Source: Alistipes sp. (lineage in GTDB: Bacteria; Bacteroidota; Bacteroidia; Bacteroidales; Rikenellaceae). Taken from it: DNA of 10,194 bases. The stretch lies in NCBI GenBank assembly GCA_031285485.1, contig JAITWC010000089.1, positions 1-10,194 of the forward strand, written 5' to 3'. The position numbers and the translations under genes are program-made. Position 1 is the stretch's first letter; each line of letters starts with the position of its first letter. Positions 1-5,190 of the stretch are shown one piece after another. The notes beneath the pieces are model-generated. The model worked only from the letters and a program-made list of their open reading frames with translations, was not told the origin of the DNA and ran no database searches.

Positions 1-15
1 GAAAAACCGATGGGA

Positions 16-58
16 AAAAGCGGGCCGGCGCATCGATTTTGTCGCGCGGCCCGCTTTT
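16..58 (+). terminator. Intrinsic terminator of a gene upstream of the window
   Basis: The arms AAAAGCGGGCC (16-26) and GGCCCGCTTTT (48-58) are perfectly complementary over 11 bp. The stem can extend inward by GCGC (28-31 with 44-47) after a bulged G. The A-rich 5' arm and T-rich 3' arm make it plausible in both directions. No gene in the window feeds into it from the left, so on the plus strand it most likely ends a gene outside the window. The U tract is short (TTTT, then CGCTTT). Confidence 0.65.
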
Positions 59-132
59 CGCTTTGGATTCCCGGCCCGCGCGGCGTTGCGAACGGGCACG
101 CGGGTGCGAGGCTCACCGAGGGAGGTCCGCAA

Positions 133-484
133 GGGGCAAAACAACTTCGGAGCGACTTGCTCAAGTTGAGCAACGGACACAGAAGTTGTTTTGGGGCTTG
201 CAACGGCGTTGCAAGGAGCACAACAGTTGTTTTGGCGTTTGCAACGGCGTTGCAACGGACACAAAAGTTGTTTTGGCGTTTGCAACGGCGTTGCAACGGA
301 CACAAAAGTTGTTTTGGCGCTTGCAACGCCGTTGCCACGAACACGAAAGTGGTTTTGGCGCTTGCAACGCCGTTGCAACGGACACAAAAGTTGTTTTGGC
401 GCTTGCAACGCCGTTGCAACAGGCACAAAAGTTGTTTCGGAGTTTGCTCTGCCCGAGCAAGCACCAAAACCGCTTGCGGGCTCC
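133..484. repeat. 41-bp tandem array of 17-nt palindromes
   Basis: Eight 17-nt palindromes start at 157, 198, 239, 280, 321, 362, 403 and 444, an exact 41-bp period. The six inner ones are TTGCAACG-S-CGTTGCAA (the one at 321 has one mismatch). The two outer ones use different arms, TTGCTC...GAGCAA. They are separated by seven 24-nt linkers, nearly identical in the middle, each holding a second small inverted repeat, CAAAA-GTTG-TTTTG. The 24-nt flanks outside the array (133-156 and 461-484) resemble the linker in reverse complement (15 of 24 positions each). The unit has no stop trinucleotide on either strand, so long reading frames across it are spurious. It lies between an upstream terminator and ilvA. 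I do not recognise the family. It is not a CRISPR array, because the linkers are repeats rather than unique spacers. Confidence 0.9.
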
Positions 485-596
485 GCGAAGAGATTTCAAC
501 GGATACGCTCCGATTCGTTTATGTGTGAAATGTTCAGTAATATTCGAAACAGAACCGGTTTTATCTGCGGCCGCGACGATTCTGCGAGATAATTCG

Positions 597-604
597 TTAC
601 TTTG
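597..604 (+). promoter_or_regulatory. Candidate -7 box for ilvA
   Basis: TTACTTTG matches the Bacteroidota -7 consensus TAnnTTTG at all fixed positions but the second, and lies 26 bp before the ilvA start. There is no convincing TTTG -33 element about 20 bp upstream. It is the best candidate in the 461-630 interval, which otherwise shows nothing I can name. Confidence 0.3.
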
Positions 605-630
605 CGGCCTCAAAAAAAGTTCGAAACCAG

Positions 631-1914
631 ATGGAATACCGACTCCAACCCGAAGATGTGGCGGCCGCCCGGGACACGCTCGGCGAGATACTCACCACCA
701 CACCCCTCGTGAACATGCCCAACCTGTCGGAGCGTCACGGCGCCACGGTGCTGCTCAAGCGCGAAGACCTGCAAACCGTGCGGTCGTACAAGATACGCGG
801 AGCGTACAACAAGATCCGCGGCCTCGCACCCGACGAACTCGCGCGCGGAGTGGTGTGCGCCAGCGCGGGCAACCACGCCCAGGGGGTGGCCTATTCGTGT
901 GCGCGCCTGGGCATCCACGGCACGATCTACATGCCCGCCACAACCCCGAAACAGAAACGGAGGCAGGTGAAGTTCTTCGGGCGAGACAACACCGAGACGG
1001 TGCTGACGGGCGACACGTTCGACGAGGCGTCGGCGGCGGCGCTGGAGTTCGCGGCCTCCACCGGGCGCACGTTCATCCACCCGTTCGACGACCCGCGCGT
1101 CATCGAGGGGCAGGCGACGGTGGGCCTTGAGATCCTCGAACAGACGGCGGGCAGCGTCGGCGGCCCGGGAGGGCTGAGCGGTGTGGCGCCCGACTGCATA
1201 TTAGTGCCGATCGGCGGCGGCGGACTCGCGGCGGGCATCGGCTCGTACTTCAAGGCGATGAGCCCACGCACAAAGATCATCGGCGTCGAACCGGCCGGAG
1301 CCGCGAGCATGCGCGCGGCCATCGAGGCGGGCGAACCGGTGACCCTGCCCTCGATCGACACGTTCGTGGACGGCGCGGCGGTGCGGCGCGCGGGCGATCT
1401 CACACACCGGATATGCGCCGAGGTGCTGGACGACATAATCGTCGTGCCCGAGGGAAAGATATGCACCACGATACTCGAACTCTACAACCTCAACGCAATT
1501 GTCGCCGAGCCCGCGGGCGCGCTCTCCGTCGCCGCGCTCGACCTCTGTGCCGACCGCATAAAGGGCAAAACCGTAGTGGCGATAGTGAGCGGCAACAACA
1601 ACGACATCTCGCGCACCGAGGAGATCCGCGAACGTTCGCTGCTATACGAGGGGCTAAAGCATTACTTCGTGATACGGTTCCCGCAACGCTCGGGGGCGCT
1701 GCTCAACTTCGTGCGCGAGGTGCTGGGGCCGGGCGACGACATCACCCACTTCGCGTACTCCAAGAAAACCAACCGCGAGCAGGGGCCCGCCATAGTGGGG
1801 ATCGAAGTGGCCGCGCGCGAAGATCTCGAAGGGCTCGTGGCCCGTATGGAGGCCGCCGGAATCGTCTACGAATATCTGAACGACGACCCCGGCCTGTTCG
1901 ATTTGTTAGTGTAG
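631..1914 (+). CDS. ilvA: Threonine ammonia-lyase (threonine dehydratase), biosynthetic
   Basis: This PLP enzyme deaminates L-threonine to 2-oxobutanoate, the committed step of isoleucine synthesis in the cytoplasm. The 427-residue product shows the fold-type II PLP features in order: SYKIRGAYN with the Schiff-base Lys54, SAGNHAQG at 78-85, the phosphate-binding GGGGL loop at 195-199, and SGNNND at 320-325. After about residue 344 an ACT-like regulatory domain begins (KHYFVIRFPQRSG) and runs to the C-terminus. The single ACT-like domain and the length fit the short IlvA form with one regulatory domain rather than the longer two-domain enterobacterial form. That domain suggests allosteric control by branched-chain amino acids (family knowledge). 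A Gly-rich segment at about 174-184 looks like a local insertion. The start is the first ATG after the candidate promoter, and the preceding leader is A-rich. No other ilv gene is visible beside it. Confidence 0.93.
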   Translation: MEYRLQPEDVAAARDTLGEILTTTPLVNMPNLSERHGATVLLKREDLQTVRSYKIRGAYNKIRGLAPDELARGVVCASAGNHAQGVAYSCARLGIHGTIYMPATTPKQKRRQVKFFGRDNTETVLTGDTFDEASAAALEFAASTGRTFIHPFDDPRVIEGQATVGLEILEQTAGSVGGPGGLSGVAPDCILVPIGGGGLAAGIGSYFKAMSPRTKIIGVEPAGAASMRAAIEAGEPVTLPSIDTFVDGAAVRRAGDLTHRICAEVLDDIIVVPEGKICTTILELYNLNAIVAEPAGALSVAALDLCADRIKGKTVVAIVSGNNNDISRTEEIRERSLLYEGLKHYFVIRFPQRSGALLNFVREVLGPGDDITHFAYSKKTNREQGPAIVGIEVAAREDLEGLVARMEAAGIVYEYLNDDPGLFDLLV

Positions 1915-1933
1915 AATATTTTGCATAGCTTTG
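1902..1933 (+). promoter_or_regulatory. Bacteroidota-type promoter for tatA(tatC)
   Basis: TTTG at 1902-1905, a 20-bp gap, then TAGCTTTG at 1926-1933: a full match to the Bacteroidota -33/-7 pattern with ideal spacing. The -33 element lies inside the last codons of ilvA. Using the ffs promoter in this window as a ruler (start about 5 nt after the box), transcription would begin near 1938, giving a leader of about 34 nt before the tatA ATG. This suggests the tat genes are transcribed separately from ilvA. Confidence 0.75.
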
Positions 1934-1971
1934 TGACTCGCAGTTGCGTAAACTTTTAAAAAATTACAGAT

Positions 1972-2175
1972 ATGTCGATGTTCGTAACGATGGGGATGGT
2001 AGGTCCCTGGCAGATAATGCTGGTTGTGGTGCTGATCATTCTGCTGTTCGGCGCCAAGAAGATCCCCGAACTGATGAGAGGTGCGGGCCGCGGCGTCAAG
2101 GAGTTCAAAGACGCCATCAATAAGGACTACTCCGCCGAAGATACCAAACCGGAGTCTAAAAAGATCGAAGAGTAG
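1972..2175 (+). CDS. tatA: Sec-independent (twin-arginine) translocase subunit TatA
   Basis: TatA forms the pore or membrane-weakening assembly that lets folded proteins with twin-arginine signals cross the inner membrane once recruited by TatC. The 67-residue product has the family layout: a short periplasmic N-terminus, one membrane helix at about 13-27 (WQIMLVVVLIILLFG), the FGAKKIPE hinge at 26-33, an amphipathic helix (LMRGAGRGVKEFKDAI, 34-49) and a charged, disordered tail. The length is normal for TatA. The ATG follows an A-rich leader typical of this phylum, and internal Met codons at 3, 7 and 9 could also serve as starts. It is followed after 185 bp by tatC. With no tatB nearby, a minimal TatAC system is likely. 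Confidence 0.92.
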   Translation: MSMFVTMGMVGPWQIMLVVVLIILLFGAKKIPELMRGAGRGVKEFKDAINKDYSAEDTKPESKKIEE

Positions 2176-2181
2176 CCCACC

Positions 2182-2260
2182 GTCATTGCGGGAAACGCGG
2201 TGGCGAAGCAATCCGGAACGTGTAGAGCCGGATTGTTTCGCCTTTACGGTTACCAATGAC
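2182..2260. repeat. Palindromic interspersed element between tatA and tatC
   Basis: The ends are GTCATTG (2182-2188) and CAATGAC (2254-2260), a 7-bp terminal inverted repeat. Inside, GGCGAAGCAATCCGG (2202-2216) pairs with CCGGATTGTTTCGCC (2228-2242) over 15 positions, one of them a G-U pair in RNA, around an 11-nt loop. A smaller hairpin, CCACCG/CGGTGG (2177-2182 with 2198-2203), overlaps its left side. The GTCATTGC...GAAGCAATCC wording recalls REP/MITE-like elements I know from many bacterial genomes (recollection, not searched). Between co-oriented tat genes it may act as an mRNA-stabilising or processing hairpin. Confidence 0.7.
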
Positions 2261-2295
2261 ATAATTGCGTAAATTATTGATTTTAAGCAAATATG

Positions 2296-2345
2296 TCATA
2301 TCCGCATTATGCCCCAAAACTTTGGGGTGAACTCTCGCAATGACG
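2296..2345. repeat. Second, degenerate palindromic element in the tatC leader
   Basis: The ends GTCAT (2296-2300) and ATGAC (2340-2344) echo those of the neighbouring element, and the right end reads CTCGCAATGACG (2334-2345). The core is CCCCAAA-AC-TTTGGGG (2312-2327). It may be a decayed relative of the 2182-2260 element. It contains the upstream ATG in the tatC frame. Confidence 0.45.
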
Positions 2346-2360
2346 CAACACCGAAACGAT

Positions 2361-3269
2361 ATGGCGAAGAAAGAGAAGGAGTCGTCCGACGTCGAGATGA
2401 CTTTTTTCGAGCACCTCGAAGACCTGCGTCCGCACCTGATGAGGGCGTTCGGTGCTCTGTTCGTCATTGCCATCGCAGCGTTCATCTTCAAGGGGTTCAT
2501 CATCGACACCCTGCTGTTCGCACCCATGACGCCCGAGTTCGCCACCAACCGATGGCTCTGCTCTATGGGCTACACGCTCAACGACTTCGTGGGGTGGCTC
2601 GGCGGGCTGGTGGGCGCCGAGTGGAGCATGGACCCCACGGTGCTGTGTCTCGACAGCACCCAGGCAGGCTCGATCGTCAACAACAAACTCACCGGTCAGT
2701 TCAATCTGCACATCAAGGTTGCCATGGCCACCGGTCTGGCGCTCGGCATACCCTATCTTTTGTGGGAGATATGGCAGTTCGTGAAACCGGCGTTGCTGCC
2801 GGGCGAGAGGCGCGGAACGCGGCTGTTCGTGCTGTGGGTGTCGCTGTGTTTCTTCACCGGTGCGCTGTTCGGCTACTACATCATCACCCCGCTGTCGATC
2901 CACTTCTTTATGAACTATTCGGCGAGCGACACGATCCAGAACCTGATAGATATTCAGAGCTTTTTCTCGCAGGTGATCGGGGTTTCGCTCGGCACGGGAC
3001 TTATCTTTCAGTTGCCGTTGTTGGTCTATTTCCTCACGCGCATCGGCGTAGTTTCGCCCTCGTTCCTGCGCAAATACCGGCGCCACGCGGTTGTGCTGCT
3101 GGCTGTTGTGGCGGCCATCATAACTCCGCCCGACATATTCAGCATGATCCTGGTGATGCTGCCCCTTTACGGGCTCTACGAATTCAGCATCTGGCTGTCG
3201 GCCCGCACCGAGCGGAAACACTATCCGGAGGAGGAAGATGCGGTGGAGGCGGCCAAACAAAACTCTTGA
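2361..3269 (+). CDS. tatC: Sec-independent (twin-arginine) translocase subunit TatC
   Basis: TatC is the polytopic membrane receptor that reads twin-arginine signal peptides and nucleates TatA assembly. From the ATG at 2361 the product has 302 residues; an in-frame ATG at 2340 would add seven (MTQHRND). I prefer 2361, because the earlier ATG sits inside a palindromic repeat end and MAKKEKE...MTFFEHLEDLR looks like a typical TatC N-terminus for this phylum. In the numbering from 2340, visible family features are HLEDLR (25-30), the first membrane helix (about 37-53), FVKPALLPGE with a conserved Phe147, Pro150 and Glu156, ITPPD (261-265), and further membrane segments near 127-146, 160-181, 212-232, 250-262 and 266-286. 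The first periplasmic loop (about 60-120) is long. It overlaps the tatC terminator at its stop codon. Confidence 0.93.
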   Translation: MAKKEKESSDVEMTFFEHLEDLRPHLMRAFGALFVIAIAAFIFKGFIIDTLLFAPMTPEFATNRWLCSMGYTLNDFVGWLGGLVGAEWSMDPTVLCLDSTQAGSIVNNKLTGQFNLHIKVAMATGLALGIPYLLWEIWQFVKPALLPGERRGTRLFVLWVSLCFFTGALFGYYIITPLSIHFFMNYSASDTIQNLIDIQSFFSQVIGVSLGTGLIFQLPLLVYFLTRIGVVSPSFLRKYRRHAVVLLAVVAAIITPPDIFSMILVMLPLYGLYEFSIWLSARTERKHYPEEEDAVEAAKQNS

Positions 3270-3290
3270 TTTCGATCGGGAGTTTTTTTT
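3261..3290 (+). terminator. Intrinsic terminator of tatC
   Basis: AACTCTTGAT (3261-3270) and ATCGGGAGTT (3275-3284) form a 10-bp stem, two of the pairs G-U, closed by a TTCG tetraloop and followed by a T run at 3283-3290. The tatC stop codon (3267-3269) lies within the left arm. Confidence 0.85.
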
Positions 3291-3330
3291 CGGCCTCTGT
3301 CTTTGTGTTGCAGCTCTTAACAGGGGGAGG

Positions 3331-3366
3331 ATAATTTCGCCACCAATGTGATGGTGGCGAAATTAT
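3331..3366. repeat. Perfect 15-bp inverted repeat between tatC and ffs
   Basis: ATAATTTCGCCACCA (3331-3345) and TGGTGGCGAAATTAT (3352-3366) are exact complements around a 6-nt loop. Neither side has a clean T run, so it is not a textbook terminator. It lies between two convergent transcripts (tatC and ffs), where a back-up terminator or RNA-end protector would be plausible. Confidence 0.75.
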
Positions 3367-3381
3367 TGTCGATTAGAATTA

Positions 3382-3488
3382 AAAAAAAGAGGGGTAAGCT
3401 CCCTGCGTCGCACCGCTACAACCGCCTGCCTTTGCTGCCTTCCGGCCCTGGAGGATTGAGCGGGAGCTGGTCGCGCAGGACTTACCCC
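3382..3488 (-). ncRNA. ffs: Signal recognition particle RNA (4.5S, small bacterial type)
   Basis: On the minus strand the sequence CCGGAAGGCAGCAAAGGCAG (complement of 3426-3445) is the universally conserved SRP domain IV: a GGAA tetraloop with the asymmetric AGCA internal loop that binds Ffh. The molecule starts GGGGTAAG at 3488 and ends CTTACCCC (3398-3391), so the two ends pair and close one long hairpin of about 98 nt, as expected for the small bacterial form. A run of eight Ts (3389-3382) follows the closing stem, so the RNA carries its own terminator. It works with Ffh and FtsY in co-translational membrane targeting. A perfect -7 box precedes it by 5 nt. Confidence 0.95.
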
Positions 3489-3492
3489 GGGA

Positions 3493-3500
3493 CAAAGGTA
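3493..3500 (-). promoter_or_regulatory. -7 box of ffs
   Basis: TACCTTTG on the minus strand (3500-3493) matches TAnnTTTG exactly, and its final G is 5 nt before the first G of the SRP RNA. No TTTG -33 element is seen at the usual spacing; a T-rich tract lies about 12 bp upstream. Confidence 0.75.
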
Positions 3501-3535
3501 GTGATTTCCCGCCAAAAAAATGCTATCTTTTCGAG

Positions 3536-3740
3536 ATGAAAAGCAAACCCGTATGGCAGATTTTGGAAGAATGGGGCAATTCAACTGACAGACAGCGCGG
3601 TATGTGCTTTGATGTGTTGCTTTTCTAACTTGGTTTTCGGCGGCAGTAAGGAATTGCGGTGACAGAATTAAGTATACCGGATGATGAACGCTGCAACGAC
3701 AATCTAAAGAGCCTCCCGCACACATTACGGGAGGTTTTTT
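3536..3740 (+). other. Candidate short plus-strand transcript, product unknown
   Basis: A near-consensus -7 box, TATCTTTT (3524-3531), and an orphan plus-strand terminator (3712-3740) bracket about 200 nt without a recognised gene. The box predicts a start at about 3536, exactly at the ATG of a 30-codon frame (3536-3628, MKSKPVWQILEEWGN...FDVLLF) that resembles nothing I recognise. The options are a small RNA, a leaderless small-protein mRNA, or the decayed remnant of a gene. No 6S or tmRNA signature was evident on reading. The box lies back to back with that of ffs. Confidence 0.3.
3712..3740 (+). terminator. Orphan intrinsic terminator
   Basis: CCTCCCG (3712-3718) and CGGGAGG (3728-3734) form a perfect 7-bp stem with a 9-nt loop, followed by six Ts (3735-3740). 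The T run fits plus-strand transcription only. No protein gene on the plus strand ends here. Confidence 0.75.
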
Positions 3741-3780
3741 GTAGGCCGACCTGCCGACGCAAGCCGATTAACAGGTTATG

Positions 3781-4020
3781 TTTGGTTGATTCGGGAGTTC
3801 CCGATTTAACCTCGCAGCATTATTTTGTTAAACCGGAAGTTCCCGATTTAACCTCGCAATGCTGTTTAGTCAAACCGGAGATTCCCGATTTAACCCCGCA
3901 ATTGTATTTGGCCAAACTGGAAGCGTCCGATTTAACCTCGTAATGTTGTTTAGTTAAATCGGGAACTCCCGACTTAACCTCGCAACGCTGTTTTGTTAAA
4001 TCGGATAAATATCCCGACGC
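3781..4020. repeat. 42-bp tandem hairpin array in the porin 3' region
   Basis: The core CCGAYTTAAC recurs at 3801, 3843, 3885, 3927 and 3969, an exact 42-bp period, with a degenerate sixth copy at 4014. Each unit holds an inverted repeat of the type GTTAAAYCGG...CCGATTTAAC. The copy at 3953-3978 pairs 11 of 12 positions around a 2-nt centre, and the others carry more mismatches. The array ends about 5 bp short of the porin stop codon on the minus strand, so it would be transcribed as a chain of hairpins in that mRNA's 3' untranslated region. No classical terminator follows the porin gene. I do not recognise the family, and it shares no obvious sequence with the 41-bp array. Confidence 0.85.
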
Positions 4021-4024
4021 CGCG

Positions 4025-5062
4025 TTAAAAGTCGACGTGCAGCCTCAGCATTCCGACCAGCGCGTCGGGCAGTTTCTCCTCCGTGCCCGACGGGTTGAAG
4101 ATGTACTGTACGTCGGGTTGCAGGGCGATGTTGTCGCTCAGCGCGAATTTGTAGTAGAGTTCCACGGCGGTCTCGTGCTTGTGGCCGGCGTTGCGCAGGC
4201 CGGCGTATGTGGCGGCAAGGCCCGCCGTGTGCCGCCCGGCGATCAGGTAATTCGCACCCATACCCACCGAATGGTTGTTCCCGTTCCTGCTTTTCGGCGC
4301 CACTGCCAGCTGCCCGAACAGGCTCAGGCGGCCGGTCACGGGCTGGTCGGCGAGGGCGTAGAAGCCGTAGTTGCTGTCGATGGAGTGATAATACGCGCCC
4401 AGTTTGAAACGGCCGTCGAAATGCACTTCGCCCACCGCGAGAACGCCGTCGTCCTTGCCGAAGTTCCAATGCACGTTGTTCGGATTGTGGTCGAACGACG
4501 TCTGGTTGCCGTCGAACAGCGCGCCCTGCACCGCCCAGCGGTCGTTTACCTGCCAGCCCGCCGCCATTCCCAGCCCCGTCAGCGGAAAGATCGGCACCGG
4601 CACCCCCGTGGCGATGACGGGCGGCACGCCGAACGAACTGTTCACGAACTCGCCCGCGCCCTCGCTCACCATGAATTCGGCGTTGAGGTCCTGCAAGCCG
4701 AGGGTCAGCGACACGGGGCCGAGCCGCTGGCGGTACCACAGTTCGTGCAGATAGGTGTGCTCGCCCGCGTCGATGTTCGAGGCGACCTGCATGTCGCCCA
4801 GATAGTTTTCCGTGAGGGATTTGCCGTGAATGGATGCGCCGTTTATAAAGAACGAGCCGCCTTTCCACAGGCGCGCTTTTCCGGTGTCGAAGCCGACCCG
4901 GATGTTGCCCATCCCCATGAACCCGCCGCCGGTTTTCACTCCTCCGGCAGCGTTGTACCAGACGTCGCCGATGTAGGAGCCTTCGAACGTGAAGGGATTT
5001 TGCGCGTGAACCGCGCCGCAAATGCCGCACATGGCGGCCAGAAGTGTAACCTTTTTCAGCAT
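4025..5062 (-). CDS. OprB-type carbohydrate porin
   Basis: The gene encodes a 345-residue outer-membrane beta-barrel protein of the OprB carbohydrate-selective porin family, expected to pass sugars or other small solutes. It begins with a Sec signal peptide (about residues 1-20, MLKKVTLLAAM...AVHA, cleavage before QNPF). Amphipathic strands then alternate with Gly/Asn-rich turns, and the protein ends in HVDF, an aromatic C-terminus typical of barrels. Family-like segments are SYIGDVWYNAAGG (29-41), LHELWYRQRL (near 105-114) and LTLGLQDLNAEFMVSE followed by FVNSSFG (near 119-145). It is somewhat shorter than classical OprB (usually about 400 or more). It stands alone, with a terminator upstream and a hairpin array downstream, and no sugar-utilisation genes beside it, so the substrate cannot be inferred. 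Confidence 0.8.
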   Translation of the reverse strand: MLKKVTLLAAMCGICGAVHAQNPFTFEGSYIGDVWYNAAGGVKTGGGFMGMGNIRVGFDTGKARLWKGGSFFINGASIHGKSLTENYLGDMQVASNIDAGEHTYLHELWYRQRLGPVSLTLGLQDLNAEFMVSEGAGEFVNSSFGVPPVIATGVPVPIFPLTGLGMAAGWQVNDRWAVQGALFDGNQTSFDHNPNNVHWNFGKDDGVLAVGEVHFDGRFKLGAYYHSIDSNYGFYALADQPVTGRLSLFGQLAVAPKSRNGNNHSVGMGANYLIAGRHTAGLAATYAGLRNAGHKHETAVELYYKFALSDNIALQPDVQYIFNPSGTEEKLPDALVGMLRLHVDF

Positions 5063-5088
5063 AAAAGTGATGTTTGAATTTTATGCCG

Positions 5089-5096
5089 CAAAGGTC
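5089..5096 (-). promoter_or_regulatory. Candidate -7 box of the porin gene
   Basis: GACCTTTG on the minus strand (5096-5089) matches TAnnTTTG except at the first base and is followed by CGGC, as at the 6101 promoter. It would start transcription near 5084, giving a leader of about 22 nt. The nearest upstream TTTG (5115-5112) is only 15 bp away and belongs to the preceding terminator's T run. Confidence 0.5.
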
Positions 5097-5112
5097 ACGC
5101 ATCGGGCGTCTC

Positions 5113-5145
5113 AAAAAAATCCCCCGATCCGGGGAAATCGGGGGA
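5113..5145 (-). terminator. Intrinsic terminator of the hemerythrin-LuxR gene
   Basis: On the minus strand TCCCCCGAT (5145-5137) pairs perfectly with ATCGGGGGA (5128-5120) around an 8-nt loop and is followed by seven Ts (5119-5113). It lies 46 bp after the stop codon of the regulator gene and separates it from the porin. Confidence 0.9.
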
Positions 5146-5190
5146 GGAGAGGGCCGGGCGGTCATCCCTTTTTAAGGGGAGGGAACGGAT

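Noticed and set aside
157..460. CRISPR array
   Set aside because: Both the palindromes and the linkers are conserved between units, there are no unique spacers, and no cas genes are present.
10..1130. Long overlapping plus-strand reading frames (10-528, 39-1130, 191-592) and a minus-strand frame (161-613)
   Set aside because: They exist only because the 41-bp repeat lacks stop codons in every frame. They lack family features outside the repeat, and the longest runs out of frame through ilvA.
3712..3740. Terminator of the porin gene
   Set aside because: The T run is on the plus strand; on the minus strand, the direction of the porin, the hairpin is followed by CTCTTT rather than a T tract, and it lies some 285 bp past the stop codon.
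3659..3943. Plus-strand 94-codon frame with a 14-residue repeat (VPDLTSQ...)
   Set aside because: It spans the intrinsic terminator at 3712-3740, and its repeat merely reflects the 42-bp DNA period. No start context or family resemblance.
4037..5077. Plus-strand frame antisense to the porin, similar in length to it
   Set aside because: It is a GC-rich shadow; the minus-strand product has a signal peptide and barrel features, the plus-strand one has none.
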